In this document: positions 13,960 to 24,340 of the stretch, one piece after another
How the letters are laid out: each line of letters starts with the position of its first letter
Position numbering within the stretch: position 1 is the stretch's first letter
Position numbers and translations under genes: made by a program
The notes under the pieces: model-generated
What the model saw: the letters and a program-made list of their open reading frames with translations, nothing else
The model's database searches: none
Told to the model about the DNA's origin: nothing
DNA from: Liolophura sinensis
Taxonomy: Eukaryota > Mollusca > Polyplacophora > Chitonida > Chitonidae
Length of the DNA: 64,000 bases
Direction of reading: 5' to 3'
NCBI RefSeq assembly: GCF_032854445.1
Contig: NC_088295.1
Coordinates: forward strand, 49,463,385-49,527,384

Positions 13960-16900
13960 ATGGATGATTTACTACACATCTTTCCACTGACCTCTGATGC
14001 ATGGAAGGATGCTCACAAAACTTCTAACCAAGGTGATGATTCAGAGAAGAGTTCTTCAAAATCTGTGCTGTCCAAACTAAACTCTGGACTAAAGGAGCAT
14101 CTGGTTCTGGTATCAGCTGTGGAACAGTAAGTCACGGTTTTGGATGACCTGTGCTGCTGAATGTGTGCCGTCAGTAATAAAATTACATGTCAGACTGCAT
14201 GTTATTCCCAAAGTCTATCACAAGAATGTGAGGAAACAGAACGCTGTTTTTATATTTAAAAACCTATAGTATTGTATACCCTAGAAAAATGTCTCTTTTT
14301 GACATTAGCGTAGCGGGACTGACTGCATATGAATGCTCGCGGTCTGACTGATTTTCTCCCCCCCTGAGGTCAGGTGGCGCCAATATCTTCAGCTCCTTTC
14401 AAGGCAAGCATGCTGTTTGCCTCCAGGTTTCGTTTTTGAGAGTCTGAAGGCTGAACATGGAGAATTGTGCCACGCAGGACTTGACCTATTCAGGCTGTTG
14501 TCCGTTGAGATCCAGCGATGTTCACCATGAAAAAACTGAAAATTCATTGTCACATTAAGTAGCTGTCTGTCAAAACTAAAAAAACTTAATTTCGGTTGAA
14601 CGAAAAACCTAATTTCGCCTAGAAAGTGGTGGTCGGTATATGAAAAAATGACTTCTATGAAGCCATGATATATTATCAGAATAACAACTTGCATTTAAAT
14701 TAATTAGATTTGAGAATGAACCCTTACAGATTTGGAATTAATAATGTAACAAATTTAACCAACTGATATTAAATGCATCTTAAATACAACACATGTAGAT
14801 ACATGTTCATTTGATTTCAGTTTTACACGTAATGTCACATATTTATGATCAGACATTGTTATGGTGTTTTTTTTTTTGTGTTTTGCCAGGTGGCATCTAC
14901 CACTCCTATTTCAGTGTGCGGTGAGCTATGCTTCAGAAGGGAAGAGAGTGCTGTTCATCCGCAGAAAACCACTGGAACGGCTGCCATTGTCAGTTCATGG
15001 CATGTCACAACCCGAAGCGTCTGTTCTGAAGAACGTCAAATTTATGTGAGTTATGCTAATCACTACTAATTTACTTATACATCTGATTGGTGTTTTTCTC
15101 CTTTCTTAAGAATATTTCACCTCACAACAGCAGCCAGCAGTTTGGTGGAAGGAAAGCGGGCAGAGCTTGGGAAGGAACCCACGACTATCTGCAGGTTGTT
15201 GCCAAACCTTCCAATGTATAATTGGAGAGGAAGCTAGTTGTGTTACTAAACGTGTGAATGGAACTGCAAGTTTAGAAATTGCCGGAGTGCTGAATTTATA
15301 CCACTGTTTCTTATGTTTTGTTTGGTAATGGCAACGTTCTTGTGTAGACCTTGAACAAGGTACAGGTTCATTCATAGCCCTAGAGAGGGATTTTCAAGAT
15401 TCCTTCAGTCTCATTATTCGTGGTACATTGGTGACAACACAAACAAGTAGTTGACAACACCCAAGAGACCTTTTCTCAGTTTTACGTGTATCGACAGTAG
15501 CTTGCCATAGGTCGGTGTTTTGCCACAAGCACCCTGTTTGATTTATTTGATTGATGTTTTACGCCGTACTCACGAATATGTCACTTATACGACGGTGACC
15601 AGCATTTTGGTGAGTGGAAACCAGGCAGAGCCCAGGGGAAACCCACAACCATCCACAGGTTGCTGGATGACCTTCCCACGTATGGCACCCTGTTTGAGTA
15701 CTGTGGTTCACTCATAGTGAAAAATGGCATCAATCAACAATCAGATAAATCTTTAAGTAATGGCTGTTTGTAGAATCAACTTTAATTAATTTACATGCAG
15801 GAAACTCAGCTTACTTGAGGATATCAGTGTAATTTTGTGTTGTTAGATTTGATGACTGACATGCCTAAATCACTTCATTGTACCATTTATTACACGTACA
15901 CCTTGCTCATGTGACATCTCTAATGTTTTTGTCCTTGTTTCACTCAACTTATGCGTTAAAAACTTTGATAGTTGCATATTGTGTAAGTGTCAGCACTTCA
16001 TTTTCATAATTATTACACTAGGTTTATGTTTTCTGCACACATTTTCTCGTATTTACACTTTGTAGATTTGTTAGCATTTCACAGCCTGAACTGTCTATCC
16101 AGAATAACTTTGTGTGTCCACTATCTCCTGAACATATCACCTGATCTTCACCCAATGATTCTTTACTGTTTGTCAAAGAGGGGTCTTCATATGACCAGTT
16201 ATATAGGCATAATCAGTTTTTGAAATAATAAGCCACAAGTTCTCAAGACAGAATTTTATAGTGACAATGTTTATGTATCTTGTGATGTTGTTTGTTTATG
16301 ATTGTAAACACTGTCCTTGTTTGCGGGAATATTTTCCCCTTTAGGCATAGTGGCATTTTAAGAACAAGGAGAGTCGACATTTGGAGTACACTGCATTGCA
16401 CCAGACCGTACATGTCTGATATATGTGTCTATTTCCACAGGTATTACACTTCAGTCCGTGACTTGATCACTTTTTGTATGAATGTCCACACCAGACCATA
16501 CAACACCTGTCTGATATATGTGTCTATTTCCACAGGTGTCACACCTCAATATGTGACTTGATCAGTTTCTGTGCAGATGTCCACACCAGACAGTACACCG
16601 TCTGTCTGATTTTTGTGTCTATTTCCACAGGTATTACACCACAGTCTATGACTTGATCAGTTTTGTGTACCAATGTCCACACCCAGACCATACAACACCT
16701 GTCTGATTTATGTGTCATATTTCCACAGGTATTACACCTCAGTCCGTGACTTGATCAGTTTCTGTGCAAATGTCCACACCCAGACCTTACCACCAGAGAC
16801 TGTGATTGTGGATGACTTGGGGTATTTCATTCAGCAGATGAAGGTTTGTTCCCATAAATATTAGTCAATCTCATTAAAGTAAAAGGAAGCTAAAATATTA

Positions 16901-19900
16901 TGTAAGGCTCATCATATAGACAACTGAAAACTATGCATGAATCTACTTTCATTTATTTTACAGATTTTTTTAAAAGTGTTGAATGGCATTCTCATATTCA
17001 AATGCTGCAGTGGGCTTTATGAAACATGCTGGCGGTATATAGGAACTCTGACGTCACATCAATTATTCTTCCTGATGTTCACCAGAAGGAAGGAATTTTT
17101 GGGAAAATTATTTCAGTAATCTTTTACTCATGGGTATAAAGAGTTATTCCAACATTCAGAGTCGTGATTAAAATTGGAAAAACTTCCTGTGACATCTAAG
17201 TTCCTAAACTCTGAAAGTATGGTCCATAAAGCCCACCTTAGAATCCAAATATTTGAACGCCTTTAAATCTTTTCAAAAAACCGAAAAAAATAAATGCATG
17301 TGTATTTATGCATAGTTTCAAGTGGTCTATTAGTGATGACTACTTTGATTTTAGAGTCTTTTCATTAAATAGCCAACATCCAAAGTCAAAGAAATTAAGT
17401 GATGCAGCACACTTTTCCAGGTACCAGACAAATCTCATCTTCAAAGCTTCCACTGAGTCAGCAAGGCGTGGATTTGAACCTGCAGCTCCAGTGGCCAGTG
17501 GCTGATTATTGTAGTTTGACCAGTGCAAGGGCTTTGGTTAAATTTGTTCCTGTTAAAAAGATCATGAATGTTGCGTACACAGGTGTCTGTGTAAAATGAA
17601 CAGAATATGTTTTGGTACAAGACAAACCTACCATATACATAGCATTGTAACTAATTTAATAATGTGGGGGCGTCCTCGGCTGAGGTGGTTAGCTTGCCAG
17701 TGAGGTGCAGTGACCCAGGAGCCTCTCACCAATATGGTCACTGTGAGTTCAAGTCCACCTCATGCTGGTTTCCTCTTTGAATACCTGAAAGTTTAATATT
17801 TATTTATTTATTTATTTGATTGGTGTTTTACGCCGTACTCAAGAATATTTCACTTATACGACGGCAGCCAGCATTATGGTGGGTGGAAACTGGGCAGAGC
17901 CTGGGGGAAACCCACAACCATCCACAGGTTGCTGACAGAGCTTCCCACATTCGGCTGGAGAGGAAGCCAGCATGAGCTGGACTTGAACTCACAGCGACCG
18001 CATTGGTGAGAGACTCCTAGGTCATTACGCTGCGCTAGCGCGCTAACCAACTAAGCCAGAAAGTTTAATAATGTGAATAGCTAGAAGGCTGACCATTAAT
18101 TATGTTAAAGGTTAAATATTATTTAAAGGCTTTCAAAGACTTACATAATAGGTGTATATATATGATTACAAATATGTGGAAGGAAATAAGTTCAGTAGTA
18201 TAGACTCCTAAGCTATTTTTTCTGCCTTTCCTAGTTAAATCTGTTATTTGTAAGTAGCTAGTCACGTGAACTATTATTCATACAGAATCACGATGACTTA
18301 ACAGAATTTTAGTGTACTTACTCCTTCACATGAAACATTTAGGGGCTTTATAATATGGCTGAAACTAAAATTTCATAATGATCTGGTTTATGTTGTTTTG
18401 CACACCATGTGGTTTCTGCTCTATTTTGCATGCCCGTGACTGTGTACAATGTGAGTATGTTTTTCTTTGTTTTTGAACCAGTGGTTGTGTGTTTGTGTCA
18501 GAAGAAACTTTATTTAATCTTCCCATTTTATTTATCTTTTTGGTACAGGAGTTGAGCCCAGAACAGGGTATGGTGAAACTGTGGTGTTTGTTGACAGATG
18601 CTGTACACTTCATTGAGCAAAAGAGGTTTGTAGATATATTTTTTGGGGAGGGGGGTAGGGGCGGTTGGAAAGGGAAAAATTGGGAGATATAAATCACATC
18701 CATCATTTATCCATTAATTGCTGTGTCATAGCACATTTGAACATTCAGACCACTGGTAATCATGATTAGAGGGGTGGGGAGAGAGAAATGAGATAACCCC
18801 TGCAGAATTCACACATATGGCTCTTCTTAACGCTATTATTAGCTGTATTTCAAGACATTTATTGAATAAAATATTTAGGGCCATGGAATTTTCAATTAAT
18901 TCATGACATGAAAAAAGGTAAAGTACCGTGGGGCATTGCTGGCTCAGATTTATTTATTTATTTCATTGGCATTATGGTAAAAACCACAATCATCCACAGG
19001 TTGCTGTCAAACCTTCTCATGTTTGACTGAAAGGAAGCCAGCATGATCAGGACTTGAACTCACATCAGTAGGATTGGTGAGAAGTTCCTGGGTCATTGTG
19101 CTGCACTGTCACACTCTACATTGGGACACGGAGCCCCCTGCCACTGGCCACAGAGGAAGCAGGGGTGAAGTGGAGAGGGAAAATGAAAGGACACTTTTCC
19201 CATTGGCCAATGACATTTAATAGTTAATTTTGACCCTTGCTTTTGCCTTTTTATCTGGGGTTTTACCCTTCAGCTGTCTTTAAATAGCAAGAGAGAGGTG
19301 ATGTCATTTTGTTGTCCAGCTGATGACTGAAAAGCTTTGACAACAATGTCTGTCCTGTTTTCAGTGGTGAGAGGGTGCCCTTAGTGCTGGCCATTCATGA
19401 CAAGATCAAGTCTCTACCTGACCTCTGCTGGAGATTCCCAATAAAGACAGCAGTAATTACAGGTATGTGTTAGCTATTCAGGTCAGGACAAGGGGTGTGA
19501 CAGTTAGCTGTCTGTGGTTATTAGCTGAACACAAAGCTTTAGTATGCTGAACCTACCATAAGTAGTAATTAAGATACATTGGACAAACTCCAAAATTCTA
19601 TTGCAACTTTGTCATACTTGGAAAGGTTGAATAAAAACTTGGCATGTATCAACGGTGATAATAGGCTGTCAGTGTGTTTGCTGACTGTATGACATGCGTG
19701 ACAAAGGGTGTGACGGTTTGTGACTTTGTAGTTTGCTGTATTGTTGTCTTTGTACAGTTTTGTCCTGCAGTTCCACAAGTATGGTCTGTAACTTAGGTTT
19801 TAGTGCTGAATAACCAGCCGTTTTCAAAAAGTCAAAGATCAAAACAGGAATAAAACATTCATAATTTTATCAAAAATTGATGAACTTGAATGTGGCCTGT

Positions 19901-20425
19901 AGCTTGTCATGGTGAGGACATGAAGCTTCAATTCAATATGATGAAAATTTTTGGAAAATGTCTATAAAACTGATTAGAAGCGGACTGACAGATTAGGTAT
20001 TAACCTATATTCTCCTGTGGTAGGCTAGGATAGAGAGACACCAGGTTAAATGGTCAAATGTCTTCATGTAGCTGCCCAAGGCCTGGTGCTGGACTCTGTA
20101 TGGATGAACAGATGTCAGGTGCTTAGCAAGCTGTTCTGTAGATCCCAAATTACAAAGTACAAATAAATAACCTATGGAACCTTAGATCCAGAGAAATGGC
20201 AATGCCTTTCAGTACAAGGAGCTCATGATGGTATAACTCCTTTTTGATAGCTGATGGTTTCATGTTTTTTAAGCAGATGAATTGTTTTCGTTTTATTTTT
20301 TCTTAGGTCCAGCCTCAGATGATGCCAAATTTAGTGTAAAGATGACATTCAAGCATCATGTGCTGTGTTGCACATATGAAATGGGGACTGGAGGCCTGAT
20401 GCTAGCAAGTGTTCAAGTTACCTAA
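13960..20425 (+). CDS. SWSAP1: SWSAP1-like recombination ATPase homologue, complete, 6 exons
   Basis: Exons 13960-14126, 14890-15045, 16729-16843, 18549-18625, 19365-19462 and 20307-20425 join in phase to 243 aa, close to mammalian SWSAP1 (about 230). Support for the family comes from the order of GKRVLFIRRKPLERLP (compare VLFLTRRPLQSMP in mammals), then VKFMYYTSVRDL (compare IRFQYPPSTREL), a Walker-B-like VIVDD at 133-137, a helix with TDAVHF, and PDLCWRFP. SWSAP1 binds ZSWIM7/SWS1 and supports RAD51-type recombination, notably in meiosis. Oddities: the P-loop expected near residues 50-62 is not visible (the segment reads VLVSAVEQWHLPLLFQCA); three decoy acceptors stand upstream of exon 3; and the last 60 coding bases resemble the minisatellite that follows. 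The family call rests on remembered similarity. Another divergent RecA-like paralogue is the main alternative. Confidence 0.78.
15083..15236 (-). mobile_element. Diverged SINE copy (SWSAP1 intron 2)
   Basis: CTGATTGGTGTTTTTCTC, AAGAATATTTCAC, GGGCAGAGC, GAACCCACGACTATCTGCAG and GGAGAGGAAGC occur in the order of the minus-strand SINE. The head is missing. Confidence 0.75.
15536..15690 (-). mobile_element. SINE copy, head truncated (SWSAP1 intron 2)
   Basis: TTTGATTGATGTTTTACGCC, ACGACGGTGACCAGCATT, GGCAGAGCCCAGGGGAAACC and CCATCCACAGGTTGCTGG match the SINE tail and core in inverse orientation. Confidence 0.85.
16394..16728 (+). repeat. Tandem amplification of the SWSAP1 exon-3 splice acceptor
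   Basis: Three extra copies of a 95-98 bp unit precede the real exon 3. Each holds a TGTGTCTATTTCCACAG-type acceptor followed by the first 50 or so bases of exon 3. Acceptor-to-exon boundaries fall at 16441, 16536, 16631 and the real 16729. Only the last copy continues into the full exon with its donor at 16843. The first two decoys, if used, hit a stop about 40 codons in; the third hits one after about 25 codons. Confidence 0.93.
16877..17345 (+). repeat. Dispersed repeat family A, copy 1
   Basis: About 450 bp that recur near 56.2-56.7 kb in the same order: AGACAACTGAAAACTATGCA, AGGAACTCTGACGTCACATC, GTTCACCAGAAGGAAGGAAT, TATGGTCCATAAAGCCCACC and GTGTATTTATGCATAGT. No terminal repeats or coding frame are evident. 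Confidence 0.85.
17669..17786 (+). mobile_element. SINE head fragment
   Basis: A tRNA-like head: A-box region GGCTGAGGTGGTTAGC, then CAGTGACCCAGGAGCCTCTC and B-box GTGAGTTCAAGTCC. It ends abruptly in CTCTTTG just before an inverted full-length copy. Confidence 0.8.
17799..18058 (-). mobile_element. Full-length tRNA-derived SINE with 12-bp target duplication
   Basis: The sequence GAAAGTTTAATA occurs at 17787-17798 and again at 18059-18070, directly bounding the element. Read on the minus strand it has a tRNA-like head (A-box GGCTTAGTTGGTTAGC, B-box GAGTTCAAGTCC), a CATGCTGGCTTCCTCTCC link, the core and a (TAAA)n tail. The target duplication marks LINE-mediated retroposition. It lies in SWSAP1 intron 3. 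Confidence 0.95.
18949..19112 (-). mobile_element. SINE copy with internal deletion
   Basis: A TTTATTTATTTATTTCATTGG tail end joins ATTATGGTAAAAACCACAAT, skipping most of the core. The copy then runs through GGAAGCCAGCATGATC and the head to GGGTCATTGTGCTGCACTG. Confidence 0.8.
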
Positions 20426-20499
20426 GGTGTCCATCTAAGCTACACACATCTGATGAGCTGTTGAGAATGTCCACATTAATATTGTGGTGTCTGACGTTG

Positions 20500-21730
20500 A
20501 AGGGACATTAGGTGTCATTTGATGATTGATGTACACCTGAAAGAAATAATGAGAAGAGGACTCTGTCAGTATATCATATACACCTGAAAGAAATGGGGAC
20601 AAGAGAACTGGACCTGTCAGGAGTCCAGCCCATCTACCTCAGGAGGGCTGTGTCTGCCAGTACATCATGTACGTGTACACCTGATAGAAATGGGGACTAG
20701 AGGACTGGAGCTGTCAGGTGTCCAGCTCATCTACCTCAGTAAGGTTGTGTTTTTCAGCATTTCATATACACGTGATAGAAATGGGGACTAGAGGACTGAA
20801 GCTGTCAGGTGTCCAGCTCATCTACCTCAGGAAGGCTGTGTCTGTCAGTATATCATATACACCTTATAGAAATGGGGACTAGAGGACTGAAGCTGTCAGG
20901 TGTCCAGCCCATCTACGTCAGGAAGGTTGTGCCTGTCAGCATTTCATAAACACCTGATAGAAATGGGAACTAGAGGACTGGAGCTGTCAGGTGTCCAGCC
21001 CATCTACCTCAGGAAGGTTGTGTCTGTCAGGATATCATATACACCTGATAGAAATGGGGACTAGAGGACTGGAGCTGTCAGGTGTCCAGCTCATCTACCT
21101 CAGGAAGGTTGTGTTTTTCAGCATTTCATATACACATGATAGAAATGGGGACTAGAGGACTGAAGCTGTCAGGTGTCCAGCCCATCTACGTCAGGAAGGT
21201 TGTGCCTGTCAGCATTTCATAAACACCTGATAGAAATGGGAACTAGAGGACTGGAGCTGTCAGGTGTCCAGCCCATCTACCTCAGGAAGGTTGTGTCTGT
21301 CAGGATATCATATACACCTGATAGAAATGGGGACTAGAGGACTGGAGCTGTCAGGTGTCCAGCCCATCTACCTCAGGATGGCTGTGTCTGTCAGTATTTC
21401 ATATACACCTGATAGAAATGGGACTAGAGGACTGAAGCTGCCAGGTGTCCAGCTCATCTACCCCAGGAAGGCTGTGACTGATGTACATGTATACCATATA
21501 CACCTGGTAGAAATGGGGACTAGAATACTGGAGCTGTCAGGTGTCCAGCTCATCTACCCCAGGAAGGCTGTGTCTGATGTACATGTATATCATATACACC
21601 TGATAGAAATGGGGACTAGAATATTGGAGCTGTCAGGTGTCCAGCCCATCTACCTCAGGAAGGCTGTGTCTGATGTACATGTATATCATATACACCTGAT
21701 AGAAACGAGGTTCCTGGGTGCACACCATTA
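20500..21730. repeat. 91-bp minisatellite in the SWSAP1 3' UTR, about 13 units, with a trimer duplication
   Basis: The anchor GAAATGGGGACTAGAGGACT recurs at about 20590, 20687, 20778, 20869, 20960, 21051, 21142, 21233, 21324, 21415, 21510, 21605 and 21702. Spacing is 91 bp through the centre and 91-97 bp at the flanks. Units 20869-21141 and 21142-21414 form a near-identical 273-bp (3 x 91) block pair. The long open frame across 21264-21806 is a by-product of the repeat. The array lies between the SWSAP1 stop (20425) and an AATAAA at 21941, so it is probably transcribed as 3' UTR. Confidence 0.93.
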
Positions 21731-21940
21731 TATGGCATCAGGTGCCCACTACCCAAGGTATGGAACGCCATTAGCTGACATACATCATAGGTGTCTAAGT
21801 AGGTAATGTTGAGACTTACTGTAATAATGAGTGGGCAGTATCCAAAATTAAACCAGGTACTGGTGCAAACATCTTTTATGGTTTAAACCGTGACTGTATC
21901 ATCATGCATATTTTGAAGCATGCTACGTGTATGCGGTTTT

Positions 21941-21946
21941 AATAAA
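21941..21946 (+). promoter_or_regulatory. Putative poly(A) signal of the SWSAP1 homologue
   Basis: This is the first AATAAA I noticed downstream of the stop codon on the plus strand. It lies beyond the 91-bp array, giving a predicted 3' UTR of about 1.5 kb. Confidence 0.45.
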
Positions 21947-22386
21947 TTGGCCTAGCAACATGATATGAATATTAATGACTTCAGAGTCCACATTTAAGAG
22001 AGAAAAAAAAGCGCGATGTTTTCATGAAAATTTTACCATATGTAGTAGAATTTTAAGTTTTACTTGAGACCGTTGTGCCTGGAGAATTGAAGGGGGCGGT
22101 TCATTCTGTGGGCAAACCCCAAATACATACAACAACCATACGGGTTGGGCACTGATGAGTTCAATACCAGTCAATTGCATGACATCAGCTGTCGACGGAT
22201 GTACATTTAGGACCTCTTGCACAAACTGATCGTAGGTTATAACTTAAGTTCATTGTAACTACGTTGATAACATACGCTTGTAATATGTGTCGTCGTGTTA
22301 GTGACAATGAACTCAGTTGCTGAGATTCCATCATCTGCTGGTGGGTCCATTTCGCTGCCTGTGGTACCTGCGTAGTTGCCCCCTTG

Positions 22387-22626
22387 TAACTTATTTATTT
22401 ATTTAATTGATTGGTGTTTTACACCTTACTCAAGAATATTAAACTTATTCCACATTGTGGTGGGAGGAAATCGGGTAGAGCCTGGGGAAAACCTGCTGGC
22501 AGACCTTCCCCTGTGCAACCGGCGAGGAAGCCAGCATGAGCTGGAAATGAACTCTGAGCGATTGCATTGGTGAAAGGCTTCTGGGTTAATGCACCGAGCT
22601 GGCAGGCTATCCACTAGACCACCGAG
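22387..22626 (-). mobile_element. Near full-length SINE copy
   Basis: From TTTATTTAATTGATTGGTGT through CTCAAGAATATT, a core with a small deletion, AGGAAGCCAGCATGAGCTGG and a diverged tRNA head ending near ACTAGACCACCGAG. Confidence 0.88.
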
Positions 22627-23067
22627 TAAACAAGCCCTCACATCCCCCAGCACCCCTCCCGCTTTTGTAGTTTATCCAAAAAGTTTGCATGTTGTTACTT
22701 GTAGTATCGACTAGTAGTATTCAACCCAGTGGAAGCGTATGAATGACAGAGTATCAGTTTATCAGAGTGACAGTGCGAGAGGGAAAAGAAACAAAAAAGA
22801 AAAGATCGTATTCTATCTTCATGCGACAGTCGAATTGGTCGAGGTGTCGCGAAAACTCCAACACAGAATTACCTACCATTTGGCGTCATGCACTGTGTTT
22901 CAACTCTGCGAAAAGCACAGACAAAAAAAATCCCGCCTGCAAAGGCTAAGCAATGGAAAACCCAAGTTGATCTTGTTTTGCTTTTTCTGTGGCCATGCAA
23001 GTGCGCAGCGGCATAAAACCAAATGAGATCCAGTGGAATGCAAATCTGAATCATTCGATTTAATATA

Positions 23068-23160
23068 CTACTGTAATTCTTCAGCCTTTTCGCATGTTTG
23101 CAAGGTGTTTGTTCAAGAATATTCTGAAGGCATTATCCTGTGTTGACTGATAAAATTGTA
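23068..23160 (+). repeat. Dispersed repeat family B, copy 1
   Basis: TACTGTAATTCTTCAGCC, CGCATGTTTGCAAGGT and ATTATCCTGTGTTGACTG recur at 54.45-54.53 kb. Confidence 0.75.
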
Positions 23161-24123
23161 CCTTTTTTCCCCCTGAAGTCCCTATGTGCATAAATTGTCC
23201 TGAAAGTTGCTGTTTCGTCGATTCCCACTAGTCTATACTATAAGTCGAACGTATACGCGGATGTATCGGTATCCCGCACCATGATGGCAGCGTCCACACC
23301 CATGGCAGTACTTTTTACAAGTTGATTGTCTTCTTCCATGCACTACTGCATGAGAAATGCGACCTTTGCTTCACGATGGCGAATCCTGGAAGACAACCCT
23401 ATCTACCTAGCCCTGGAAAGTTGTGATCATCGGCCTGGATATGAATATCATATTAACCTGGGACTAATGTAACAGTTTGTCCTAGTAGGATCTGACAAAC
23501 GAACTGGCAAGCCAAAGGAGACTGAGTGGAAACCCATGACATGGCTGACAAGATCAGCACATTTATTTAATAGAATGGCCTCGGCATTTGTTGAGACGTC
23601 GTGTGTCCCCTATAACATGCCGATATACGCTCATGAAAGCGACATATAACTACGCTTTCCGAAAGCTCTTATTGCATGTTTGCTTTGATTTTGAATTTAA
23701 ACATTTTTGGTCATAATGAATCTCCCGATTCGTTTCTTGTTCCCATTTGTTACACTCAAGTAAAAGTTAAAGGTTGTGTGTCTGATATCACCCCGCAATA
23801 TAAAAGATCACAACGCCCCAATTTTTAGTTTACATTTTAAATTGAAATTAATGCTATTTTTGATGTAAATTACGATTGCCATGGGATGTCAGGATCTATC
23901 TTGCTGTAAATGGTCTGATGAGAAAATTATAGTGAACATGAATGTTCATCGTTTTCATATCTTGCTAGGGCTACCACTCGAGGATAAATTGTTTCTGTCT
24001 AAAGACTTACAAAGGAAAAAACGTGACAAGTTTCAAAGGGCAAAATTATTGCTGAATTTCTATATACCTGTAGTATGCAAGATGTATGTATAACGTTTTT
24101 CTTAGTCTATAGGCCTACACCCG

Positions 24124-24340
24124 AAATGACATCTGTGAGTTCAAGTCCAGCAATCATGCTGGATTCCTCTCCGACCGTAAGTGGAAAGGCCTGTCAGCAA
24201 CCTGCGGATGGTCGTAGGTTTTCCCCGGGCTGTGCCCGGTTTCCTCCCACCATAATGCTGGCTGCCGTCGTTATAAGTGAAATATTCTTGAGCACCTTGT
24301 AAAACACCAATCAAATAAATAAATCAAATAAATAAATACT
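24124..24340 (+). mobile_element. SINE copy, head partly missing
   Basis: Runs from AATGACATCTGTGAGTTCAAG through ATGCTGGATTCCTCTCCGAC, CAGCAACCTGCGGATGGTCG and CACCATAATGCTGGCTGCCG to a CAATCAAATAAATAAATC tail. Confidence 0.9.

Noticed and set aside
17440-17540. A minus-strand tRNA-like segment with GGTTCAAATCC
   Set aside because: The B-box is good, but acceptor-stem pairing and a clear A-box are missing. It is probably an old SINE remnant, too weak to annotate.
21264-21806. A 180-residue open frame of repeated HIHLIEMGTR-like peptides
   Set aside because: It lies inside the 91-bp array. The frame shifts from unit to unit because 91 is not a multiple of three, and it is most simply 3' UTR.
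22739-23026. Overlapping 95- and 68-codon open frames, considered as a small gene
   Set aside because: Two frames are open over the same A-rich stretch. There is no recognisable motif, splice context or repeat of the pattern elsewhere.
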